The notes below the pieces were generated by a model. It saw only the letters and a list, made by a program, of their open reading frames with translations, had not been told where the DNA came from and ran no database searches. From Streptomyces sp. CB01580 (GTDB taxonomy: Bacteria; Actinomycetota; Actinomycetes; Streptomycetales; Streptomycetaceae): a stretch of 49,560 nt of DNA. The stretch covers positions 1 through 49,560 of the forward strand of contig NZ_LIXJ01000043.1 of NCBI RefSeq assembly GCF_001905795.1. The letters run 5' to 3'. Position 1 is the first letter of the stretch, and the number at the start of each line of letters is the position of its first letter. Below, in pieces: positions 43,220 to 49,560 of the stretch. The position numbers and the translations under genes are program-made.

Positions 43220-44063
43220 TCCTGAGACCCGGACGGGCTGGGTGCCGGAGTCGGAGTCCGAGGAGGACGCTGGCGAGGACATGCCGCTCTCTCTGCGGCT
43301 GTCGATAGCGGACACCCTCACGCTGGGCAACGCCACGTGCGGCTTCATGGCGGTGTACTTCACCACCACCGGAATCCTCATTCCGCACCTCACGGGCAGC
43401 GACGAGAGCGGCATGGCGCGGCACTCCGCGGCCACCGCCGTGATCCTGATGCTCCTGGCCGCGGTGTTCGACCTCTTCGACGGGCTCGTGGCCCGCAAGC
43501 TGCGTTCCTCGCCGATGGGTGCCGAACTGGACAACCTCTCGGACCTGATCAGCTTCGGGCTCGCCCCGGCGTACTTCGTCCTCGTGTACGGCATGGTGGC
43601 GGACGACGCACACCAGCGGGTGTCGGCACTGGCGGCGATCGTGGTGCTGCTGGCGGTGGTGCTCAGACTCGCCAGATTCTCGTGCGTGACCATGAAGGAC
43701 GGCATGTTCCAGGGCATGCCGAGCCCCTTCGGAGCGCTCACGGTCGTCTCGATCGTGCTCCTGGAGCTGCCCTTCGTGCCGACGCTCCTCGCGATCGTCG
43801 GGGTGGCGTGGCTGATGGTCAGCCGGGTCGAGTACCCGAAGCCGCGGGGCGTCCTCGCGGTGGCGATGCTCAGCTGGATCGTCTCCGCGATGGGGCTCCT
43901 GGCCGCGTGGGCGCTGGACGCCCCCGGCGGGCAGCTGCTCCTGCAGACCGGCTGTGCGCTCCAGGTGGTCCTGGGCGCGGTCATCCCGCTCTTCGCGACG
44001 GCCCGGAGGGTGAACACCTTCCGCGACAACCGGCGCGAGGCACGGGCGGCCCAGCTGCCGTAA
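43206..44063 (+). CDS. pssA: CDP-diacylglycerol-serine O-phosphatidyltransferase
   Basis: A 285-residue integral membrane enzyme making phosphatidylserine. The CDP-alcohol phosphotransferase motif D-G-x2-A-R-x8-G-x3-D-x3-D is complete in FDGLVARKLRSSPMGAELDNLSD. About eight hydrophobic segments follow. The TTG at 43206 is taken because GGGGG at 43193-43197 is properly spaced for it but too far from GTG 43212. It is the last gene of the long rightward block, closed by a strong hairpin. Confidence 0.92.
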   Translation: MTVIDPETRTGWVPESESEEDAGEDMPLSLRLSIADTLTLGNATCGFMAVYFTTTGILIPHLTGSDESGMARHSAATAVILMLLAAVFDLFDGLVARKLRSSPMGAELDNLSDLISFGLAPAYFVLVYGMVADDAHQRVSALAAIVVLLAVVLRLARFSCVTMKDGMFQGMPSPFGALTVVSIVLLELPFVPTLLAIVGVAWLMVSRVEYPKPRGVLAVAMLSWIVSAMGLLAAWALDAPGGQLLLQTGCALQVVLGAVIPLFATARRVNTFRDNRREARAAQLP

Positions 44064-44076
44064 CCGTACAAACGCG

Positions 44077-44122
44077 TGTGAGAGGGCCCCGGGTGCTTCC
44101 CAGCACCCGGGGCCCTCTCACA
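44077..44122. terminator. Strong bidirectional hairpin terminator
   Basis: A perfect 21-bp stem, left arm 44077-44097 and right arm 44102-44122, with loop TCCC. It begins 14 bp after the pssA stop and lies between convergent pssA and the TetR gene. Confidence 0.92.
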
Positions 44123-44195
44123 TGCACGGTCGTGTTCCCCCACGCGTGCGGCCCCTTGGTGCCCGAAGGCCCGGCGTACGCGGTGGTGGCGCGGC

Positions 44196-44876
44196 TCACG
44201 ACGAGCGGACGGTGGCTTCGATGGCGAGGACGAGCACGGACAGCTCGTCCTCGAAGATCCGTCCGGGCGCCACGTCGCGCAGATGGGGAGCGGCGGCGGC
44301 GAGCCGCGGATGATCGCCGGTCCGCTCGGCGAGAGCCAGGAGGTCCGCGGTGCGGTGCGGGTCCACGGGGTCGCCGCGCAGCTCGCGATGGAGGCGGCCC
44401 AGGACCAGGTCGGCGAAGACCAGGTAGTGACGGGCCGCCTGCTCCTCGTCGAGGCCGGCGTCGGCCAGGACGTCCAGGGCGCTCTCCACCAGGTGCAGCG
44501 CCCCGGGTCCGACGTGCGCCCGCGTCATATGGATGTCCAGGAGCCCCGGGTAGGCGACGAGCTCGCGGCGCATGGCCTCGGCGAGCCGCCTCAGCCTGTC
44601 CTGCCACGGGCCCTCTCCGAGGTCCGGCGGCACGACGTCGCGCTCGGCGATGGCGTCCATGATGAGACCGACCAGCGCGTCCTTGTCCGGCACATGCCGG
44701 TACAGCGCCATCCTGGAGGCGCCGAGGTCGGACGCGAGCCGCCGGATCGTCAGGGCCTGCATGCCCTCGTTGCGCGCGATCTCCAGCCCCGCCGCCACGA
44801 TCTGCGCGCGGCTCAGGCTGCCCCATGCGCGGCGGCGCGGCACCTCGTCCTCTGCTTCGTCGCCGGAAGGACTCAT
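44196..44876 (-). CDS. TetR-family regulator
   Basis: A 226-residue regulator. The HTH spans about 20-65 (LSRAQIVAAGLEIARNEGMQALTIRRLASDLGASRMALYRHVPDKDALVG), and a TetR_C-like ligand domain includes YPGLLDIHMTRAHVGPGALHLVE. It is divergent from the iron-box gene; 90 bp separate the two start codons. It may control that gene as well as itself, but no palindrome other than the iron box stands out. Confidence 0.87.
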   Translation of the reverse strand: MSPSGDEAEDEVPRRRAWGSLSRAQIVAAGLEIARNEGMQALTIRRLASDLGASRMALYRHVPDKDALVGLIMDAIAERDVVPPDLGEGPWQDRLRRLAEAMRRELVAYPGLLDIHMTRAHVGPGALHLVESALDVLADAGLDEEQAARHYLVFADLVLGRLHRELRGDPVDPHRTADLLALAERTGDHPRLAAAAPHLRDVAPGRIFEDELSVLVLAIEATVRSS

Positions 44877-44899
44877 GCGGAGAACCGTACTCGAGCAGG

Positions 44900-44940
44900 T
44901 TGCGGACGCCTGTCCGCGGAGTTAGGTTTGCCTAACCAAA
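44900..44940 (+). promoter_or_regulatory. Promoter with DtxR/DmdR-type iron box
   Basis: The 19-mer TTAGGTTTGCCTAACCAAA (44922-44940) matches the classical DtxR/IdeR/DmdR consensus TTAGGTTAGCCTAACCTAA at 17 of 19 positions. GTTAGG-N4-CCTAAC is perfectly symmetric. TTGCGG (44900-44905) and TAGGTT (44923-44928) at 17-bp spacing give a promoter whose -10 is inside the box, the typical arrangement for iron repression of the downstream gene. Confidence 0.8.
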
Positions 44941-44966
44941 GTACCTGTGTGGCGTGGGAGGAATTC

Positions 44967-45362
44967 ATGCCTGTGGAATGGTCCGACTGGCCTCTGCTGG
45001 AGATCCACGCCGGGGAGCTGCCGCACGACGAGGCCCGCGCACTGGTGGTACGCACGCTGGACGAGGCGCTCGACCGTGCGGAACCCTTCGCGGCCATGGT
45101 GCGCATGCCGCCCACCCCCGAGGAACGGGACACGCGCGGCGCGGTCGACCAGGTCCGGTCGGTCCGCGAGCTGCGCCCCCGACTGGCCGAACTCTGTCGC
45201 GGCCTGGTCTTCCTGCTGTCGGCCGAGGAGCAGCAGCGGCACGCGAAGATGCTCAGGTCGGGCACGAAGGTATGGGGCTGTCCGACCGCGGCGGCCGACG
45301 GTCCGGAGCTCGGCCGGGCATGGCTCCGCAGCCGGCTGTCCCCCGCGTCGGACGCGTCCTGA
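44967..45362 (+). CDS. Small protein of unknown function, iron-box controlled
   Basis: 131 residues, soluble, with no signal peptide and a single Cys pair of interest (LCRGLVF, WGCPT). It runs as WPLLEIHAGELPHDEARALVVRTLDEALDRAEPFAAMVRMP, a variable loop, then RPRLAELCRGLVFLLSAEEQQRHAKMLRSGTKVWGCPTAA and a final helix. The alternation of strands and helices is SpoIIAA/STAS-like to my eye, but I do not recognise the family. ATG 44967 has GGGAGGAATT upstream. The promoter carries an excellent iron box, so it is expected to be expressed under iron limitation, perhaps in siderophore or iron-sparing physiology. Confidence 0.8.
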   Translation: MPVEWSDWPLLEIHAGELPHDEARALVVRTLDEALDRAEPFAAMVRMPPTPEERDTRGAVDQVRSVRELRPRLAELCRGLVFLLSAEEQQRHAKMLRSGTKVWGCPTAAADGPELGRAWLRSRLSPASDAS

Positions 45363-45408
45363 TGCGGGTCGTCACGGAGCTCACCGCCCTGCCCTCGGGC
45401 TGACCGTG

Positions 45409-45433
45409 CGGCGCGGGTTCCGGGCCCGCGCCG
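45409..45433. terminator. Hairpin between convergent genes
   Basis: CGGCGCGGG / CCCGCGCCG, a 9-bp stem with a 7-base loop, is about 46 bp after the iron-box gene and before the convergent alcohol dehydrogenase end. Confidence 0.6.
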
Positions 45434-45535
45434 AGCACCGGCGGGTATCGGTGCCGACGGGCGCGCCGGAGCGGCCGTGCCCTCGTCGAACGGCTCCGAC
45501 GACGGTGGCGGCGACGGCTGACGGGACACGAGGTG

Positions 45536-46546
45536 TCAGCCGGGCACGAGCACGGCGGCCCCGCGCACCCGGTCGGCGGCCAGGTCGGCCAGGGCCCGGT
45601 CGGCCGCGCTCAGCGGGTACGGACTCACCGTGACCCGGATGCCGATGCGCCGGGCCAGGGCGAGGAACTCCCGGCCGTCCTCACGCGTGTTGGACGTGAC
45701 GCTGCGCAGGTCGCGCTCCTGGAAGAGATGGCGCTGATAGTTCAGTACGGGGACGTCCGACAGGTGGATCCCGGCGATCGCGAGCGTTCCCGCCCTGTCC
45801 AGGGCCTCCAGCGCCACCGGCACCAGGTCGCCGACGGGTGCGAACAGAATCGCCGAGTCCAGCGGTTCCGGCGGACGGTCGTACGCGTCGCCCGCCGAGG
45901 CGGCGCCCAGCTCCAGCGCCAGCGCGCGGGCGCTCGCCGAGCGGGTCAGCACATGGACGGTGGCACCCTCGGCGAGCGCCACCTGGGCCGCCAGGTGGGC
46001 CGAGGCACCGAAGCCGTAGATGCCCAGCCGTCCACCCTCGGGGAGCGCGCTGCGCCGCAGGGAGCGGTATCCGATGATGCCCGCGCAGAGCAGCGGGGCG
46101 AGGTGGGCGGCGTCCTGTTCGTCGGGGAGCCCGTAGGCGAAGTCCTCCGGGACCACCGCGGTCTCGGCGAAGCCGCCGTCGGCGTCCCAGCCGGTGTAGA
46201 CGGAGCGGGGACAGAGGTTCTCCCTCCCGGCCCGGCAGTACCGGCAGTTCCCGCACGTACCGCGCAGCCAGGCCCCGCCCACCCGGTCGCCGACGCGGAA
46301 CCGGCCCGTCCCGTCGCCGGCCGCCGCGACCCGGCCGACGATCTCGTGTCCGGGGACGGTGCCCGGCCGGTGCGGCGGGAGGTCGCCCTCGGCCAGATGG
46401 AGATCCGTACGGCAGACCCCGCACGCCTCCACGTCCAGCAGCAGCTCCCCCGGGCCGGGGACGGGTTCGGGGCGGCGCACACGTGCCAGGGGGCCGGTGC
46501 CGATCGGACCGGGTGTCCGGACGGCCCAGCAGCTCCGCTCGGCCAC
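45536..46546 (-). CDS. Zinc-dependent alcohol dehydrogenase family protein
   Basis: A 336-residue medium-chain dehydrogenase. Catalytic zinc ligands are in CGVCRTDLHLAEG and GHEIVGRV. The structural zinc site is CGNCRYCRAGRENLC, and the nucleotide-binding strand is GRLGIYGFGASAHLAAQVAL. It oxidises alcohols or reduces aldehydes with NAD(P). GTG 46546 is chosen because AERSCWAVRTPGPI matches where this family begins; GTG 46567 is possible and neither has a strong ribosome site. It stands alone. Confidence 0.87.
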   Translation of the reverse strand: MAERSCWAVRTPGPIGTGPLARVRRPEPVPGPGELLLDVEACGVCRTDLHLAEGDLPPHRPGTVPGHEIVGRVAAAGDGTGRFRVGDRVGGAWLRGTCGNCRYCRAGRENLCPRSVYTGWDADGGFAETAVVPEDFAYGLPDEQDAAHLAPLLCAGIIGYRSLRRSALPEGGRLGIYGFGASAHLAAQVALAEGATVHVLTRSASARALALELGAASAGDAYDRPPEPLDSAILFAPVGDLVPVALEALDRAGTLAIAGIHLSDVPVLNYQRHLFQERDLRSVTSNTREDGREFLALARRIGIRVTVSPYPLSAADRALADLAADRVRGAAVLVPG

Positions 46547-46849
46547 GGCGGGCCCGGGGACAGCCACACGTCCAGACTGCGGCGACCGGGGCGGAGCGGC
46601 AACCGGCCCGGGTTGCGCGTCGACCGGCCCGGGTGCGCGGCCCGCCGCCGTCCGCCTGTACCAGACGTCCGGGCCGCATCGCGGGAAGCGCACCGGGCCA
46701 CGAGCGGGTCGAGGCGCCGGATTCACTCCATCGGTCGTGCGAGGCGTGCGTGTCCCCGCGACGAGACGCAGGCTGATGGGCGACGGCACCGCGACGAGGG
46801 CTACCGGACGCCGAAGGTCGGGCGGACGGGCGCCGTAAGAGGTGGAGCC
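46547..46849. other. Divergent gap between alcohol dehydrogenase and SRPBCC genes
   Basis: About 300 bp with no supported gene. Both genes must be driven from here. GAGGTGGAG just before 46850 is the ribosome site of the SRPBCC gene. No operator is recognisable. Confidence 0.4.
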
Positions 46850-47512
46850 ATGCCCCGTGTGTCTGCGCATGTCCTTGTGTCCCGCCCCGCGGAGGAGATC
46901 TTCTCGTTCCTCCGGGATCCACGGAACCTGGCCGTATGGTCGTCGAGCATAGACCAGGTGCTCGACGGCCCGGTCGCCACGGACCTCGGCGACCAATACC
47001 TCTGCAAGTTCCCCGGCAGGCGCCGGGCGCACCGCCTCACCTGCACCGCGAGCACTCCGGTCGAGTACCTGGCCTTCCGCGGCGCGCGGATGTGGACCCC
47101 GCTGGGCCGGCATTCGCCGGAACTGGAGTTCCGCCTGAGCCCGAGCAAAGGGGGAACCCTGGTCCAGTTGTCGGTCAAGCCGCACCTGGACGGCGGCATG
47201 ATCATCCTGGCCCCGTTCGTGACGATGGCGTGGCGTCGTGACCTGCCGGTGGAGCTGAGGTTCCTGGCGGACCTGCTCGGCGACGGAGAGGGGAGCGACG
47301 CGGACACCGAGCCGTACGACGCGCCCGTCGGAACGTCCGACACGGCCCTGGAGCCGTCCGACGCGACTACGGGCGCCGCACGGTTCGAGCGGGACGGCGC
47401 CGCCCGGTTCGACGGGCACACCGCCGCCGGATGGTTCGACGCGAACGCCCGCACCGGACGGATCGACACGGAGACGGAGGACGGCCACGGCACGGCACCG
47501 GCCCCCGGTTGA
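46850..47512 (+). CDS. SRPBCC-family protein with repetitive C-terminal tail
   Basis: 220 residues. Residues 1-145 form a START/SRPBCC domain (VSAHVLVSRPAEEIFSFLRDPRNLAVWSSSIDQV, GTLVQLSVKPHLDG, and a terminal amphipathic helix ending LRFLADLLGD). Residues 146-220 are an acidic, low-complexity tail with roughly eight-residue periodicity (ARFERDGA, ARFDGHTA, GWFDANA, GRIDTET). The ligand is unknown. ATG 46850 follows GAGGTGGAG. Confidence 0.85.
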   Translation: MPRVSAHVLVSRPAEEIFSFLRDPRNLAVWSSSIDQVLDGPVATDLGDQYLCKFPGRRRAHRLTCTASTPVEYLAFRGARMWTPLGRHSPELEFRLSPSKGGTLVQLSVKPHLDGGMIILAPFVTMAWRRDLPVELRFLADLLGDGEGSDADTEPYDAPVGTSDTALEPSDATTGAARFERDGAARFDGHTAAGWFDANARTGRIDTETEDGHGTAPAPG

Positions 47513-47656
47513 CCCGAGGAGGCCGGTGGTCCGAGGAGGGACCCGGGCCGGTGCGGAACGGGCCCCCTCGGCCGCGGAAGGCGGGCGGGTACGCAAACCG
47601 GGTCCGGGGGCGATGCCGCGAGCGGCGATGCCCGCGACGGCGGTTCGCCACACGGC

Positions 47657-48790
47657 CTACCGCAGGAAGTCGCGCGCGATCGTCTCGGCCGCCCGTTCCA
47701 GCAGCGGTCCCGCCTGGGCCATGGAGACGGCGGGGTCCGGTTCGAGGTCCGCGAGCGCGTACGCGCGGCTGATGCCCGCGCCGTTCAGCGCCTCGGGCGT
47801 CAGCGCGAGCCGGCCGCACACCGCCACGACCTCGACACCCGCCGCGCGGGCGGCCGAGGCCACACCCGCCGGGGCCTTGCCGTGCAGGGTCTGTTCGTCG
47901 AGCGACCCCTCACCGGTGATCACCAGGGTGGCCCGCGCCAGCGCCGGGGCGAAGCCGAGGACGTCGAGCATGACCTCGATGCCGGGCCGGAACCGGGCCC
48001 CGAGCGCGACCAGCGCCCCGTAACCGATGCCGCCCGCCGCGCCCGCCCCGGGCAGCCCGGCGTGCTCCGGACCGAGGACGGACGCGTAGTGGGCGAGCGC
48101 GGCGTCCAGGACCGCGATGTCCTCCTCGGTGGCGCCCTTCTGCCGCCCGTAGACCTCGGGGGCGCCCTTGGGACCGGTCAGCGGGTTGTCCACGTCGCTG
48201 GCGAGGATCAGGTCCACCTCGGCCAGGCGCGGGTCGATGCCGGACAGGTCCGCCTCGGCGAGGTCGGCGAGGCCGCCGCCACCGGGCCCGACCGGCTTGC
48301 CGTCCGCGTCCAGGAAGCGGGCCCCGAGCGCGGCCAGCATTCCCGCGCCGCCGTCCGTCGTCGCGCTGCCGCCCACGCCGAACACGATCGTCCGGGCACC
48401 CGCGTCGAGCGCGGCGGCCAGCAGCTCGCCGGAACCGTACGTCGTGGCCGTCAGCGGGGCGAACACGCCGGCGGGAAGGTGCTGGAGGCCCGACGCCTCG
48501 GCCATCTCCACCACCGCGGTGGTGGAGCGCAGCGCGTACGCCGCCGTCACCGGCTCCCCGAGCGGCCCGGTCACCCGCGCCTCACGGCGCTCGAACCCGG
48601 CGGCCACCGCCGCCGCCACCGTGCCGTCGCCGCCGTCCGCCACCGGCAGGGTCTCGACCCGCACCCCGGGGACGACGCGCCGCAGCCCGGCCGTCACCCG
48701 CTCGGCGACCTGCACCGCCGTGAGCGAGCCCTTGAACTTGTCCGCCGCGACGAGCACGCTCGCGGTCTCCGTCACTGCTCCGTCCGCCAC
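47657..48790 (-). CDS. Glycerate kinase
   Basis: A 377-residue kinase of the GarK/GlxK family, phosphorylating D-glycerate. Family landmarks are LVAADKFKGSLTAVQVAERV, PVADGGDGTV, VFGVGGSATTDGGAGMLAALGARF, LASDVDNPLTGP and TGEGSLDEQTLHGKAP. GTG 48790 is preferred since AAGGGG lies 6 bp upstream. It could handle glycerate derived from glyoxylate, but no genetic link to the ethylmalonyl-CoA cluster is visible beyond proximity. Confidence 0.93.
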   Translation of the reverse strand: MADGAVTETASVLVAADKFKGSLTAVQVAERVTAGLRRVVPGVRVETLPVADGGDGTVAAAVAAGFERREARVTGPLGEPVTAAYALRSTTAVVEMAEASGLQHLPAGVFAPLTATTYGSGELLAAALDAGARTIVFGVGGSATTDGGAGMLAALGARFLDADGKPVGPGGGGLADLAEADLSGIDPRLAEVDLILASDVDNPLTGPKGAPEVYGRQKGATEEDIAVLDAALAHYASVLGPEHAGLPGAGAAGGIGYGALVALGARFRPGIEVMLDVLGFAPALARATLVITGEGSLDEQTLHGKAPAGVASAARAAGVEVVAVCGRLALTPEALNGAGISRAYALADLEPDPAVSMAQAGPLLERAAETIARDFLR

Positions 48791-48903
48791 CTTGAACCCC
48801 TTGCTCTTCGAACAGGCAGTCGCGCCGCCCCGACCCTATCCGCAGCGCATACCCGCTGCCCAGGGCCGTCCCGGGCCCGTACCGTGCGACTACGCTGCCC
48901 CGC

Positions 48904-49398
48904 GTGACCACCACTGACTACGCCGCCTACATCGCGGGGCTGCCCCGGGTGCTGGCCGCCGCGGCCACCGTCTTCCGGGACGCCCGCGGCCGGGTACTGC
49001 TCGTCGAACCGAACTACCGCGAGGGCTGGGCGCTGCCCGGCGGAACCGTCGAGTCCGACGGGGGCGAGAGCCCCCGGCAGGCCGCACGGCGCGAGACGTC
49101 CGAGGAGATCGGCCTCGACCTGCCGCCCGGGCGGCTCCTCGCGGTCGACTGGGCGCGCGGGCCGGGGCGCCCGCCGATCGCCGCATATCTCTACGACGGC
49201 GGCGTGCTCGGGGAGCGGGAGCTGAAGGAGATCCGGCTCCAGGAGGAGGAGCTGCTGTCCTGGGAGCTCGTCGAACGCGACGATCTCGACCGCCACCTGC
49301 CCGCCGGTCTCGCCCTGCGCCTGAGGGCGGCGCTGGACGTGCTCGACTCGGGCGGCGGCCCGGCGGAGCTGGAGGACGGCCGTCCGGTGACCGGCTGA
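48904..49398 (+). CDS. Nudix hydrolase
   Basis: 164 residues. The Nudix box runs from GGTVESDGGES to RETSEEIGLDL. The core E-x7-RE-T-x-EE-x-G is intact, with a two-residue insertion between the leading Gly and the first Glu. It hydrolyses a nucleoside diphosphate linked to another moiety; the substrate is not predictable. GTG 48904 is the start, and the gene is divergent from the glycerate kinase. Confidence 0.88.
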   Translation: MTTTDYAAYIAGLPRVLAAAATVFRDARGRVLLVEPNYREGWALPGGTVESDGGESPRQAARRETSEEIGLDLPPGRLLAVDWARGPGRPPIAAYLYDGGVLGERELKEIRLQEEELLSWELVERDDLDRHLPAGLALRLRAALDVLDSGGGPAELEDGRPVTG

Positions 49399-49436
49399 CT
49401 CGCGGGGCTTGTCCTGACCGGCCGTCAGCCGGTGAG

Positions 49437-49560
49437 CTAGTGCCGTGACCGGCAAGGTTTGCCCGGAAGGAGCGGCGTCCGGTGCGTGCGATCGCAAGGC
49501 GGCCGAAAGCCCTCGGATGGGGTCTCCCCTGCTCGAACGAAGTCGAGAGCTTGGGGAAGG
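49437..49560. mobile_element. Partial MITE-like element, inverted copy of the one at the left end
   Basis: It starts with CTAG (49437-49440) and TGCCGTGACCGGCAAGG. All 124 bases visible are the exact reverse complement of 134-257. It continues beyond the window. It begins 38 bp after the Nudix stop. Confidence 0.8.

Noticed and set aside
45536..47653. Extended alcohol dehydrogenase reading frame of about 700 codons
   Set aside because: The family begins near 46546. The upstream part is compositionally biased and antisense to the SRPBCC gene at 46850-47512.
1..49560. tRNA, rRNA, riboswitch or prophage genes
   Set aside because: No cloverleaf, rRNA-like sequence, recognisable riboswitch core, integrase or phage structural motif was noticed on either strand by eye.

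Overview
The window is chromosomal DNA of a Streptomyces-type actinomycete. The evidence is the very high GC with G/C at almost every third codon position, frequent GTG starts and 4-bp translational overlaps, no in-frame TTA codon noticed in the genes called, and actinomycete-typical families (Rv2578c-like radical SAM, YtrA-type GntR/ABC module, DUF5107 and DUF6204-like proteins, the ethylmalonyl-CoA pathway cluster). It holds 42 protein genes. I see no RNA genes, no CRISPR and no transposase. Both ends carry copies of one MITE-like repeat in opposite orientation.

Layout. (1) 22-257: a MITE-like element next to 37-bp tandem repeats. (2) 469-10655: mixed metabolic genes. These are an MBL hydrolase and a DedA protein; a leftward SMP-30 lactonase and an aminotransferase-fold protein lacking its PLP lysine; a PAP2-lipid kinase fusion; a methyltransferase; a VOC protein; a DUF5107 protein; and a small DUF6204-like protein. 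(3) 10648-18677, all leftward: a glutamine-dependent asparagine synthase, a GNAT, and a tight peptidase operon (M55 D-aminopeptidase, M20, S9, S66 LD-carboxypeptidase). (4) 18854-21310: an ABC exporter (ATPase, permease) and YtrA-type repressor behind a promoter with an overlapping palindrome. (5) 21624-24641: a TetR/alpha-beta hydrolase pair divergent from an amidase, with a palindromic operator between them. (6) 24793-31743: a DHA2 drug-exporter-type MFS protein with C-terminal Ig-like repeats, an SRPBCC protein, a radical SAM protein behind a LexA-type box, a secreted S33 peptidase and a HEAT-repeat protein.

(7) 32125-44063 is the metabolic core. It encodes a duplicated 3-hydroxyacyl-CoA dehydrogenase, a TetR regulator and a GNAT, then a nearly gapless operon for the ethylmalonyl-CoA pathway: crotonyl-CoA carboxylase/reductase, ethylmalonyl-CoA mutase, CitE-like lyase, MaoC hydratase and acyl-CoA dehydrogenase. 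These convert acetyl-CoA-derived C4 units to glyoxylate and propionyl-CoA and supply ethylmalonyl-CoA for polyketides. psd and pssA (phosphatidylethanolamine synthesis) follow, and a strong terminator closes the block. (8) 44196-49398: a TetR gene divergent from a small protein of unknown function whose promoter carries a good DtxR/DmdR iron box; then a zinc alcohol dehydrogenase, a second SRPBCC protein, a glycerate kinase and a Nudix hydrolase. (9) From 49437 the second MITE copy runs off the window.

Most of the region looks like ordinary Streptomyces core chromosome. The points most worth a second look are the iron-box gene of unknown function, the lysine-less aminotransferase with a His/Glu repeat tail, the LexA-type box before the radical SAM gene, the four-peptidase operon, the minisatellite at the end of the ccr gene, and the inverted MITE copies.
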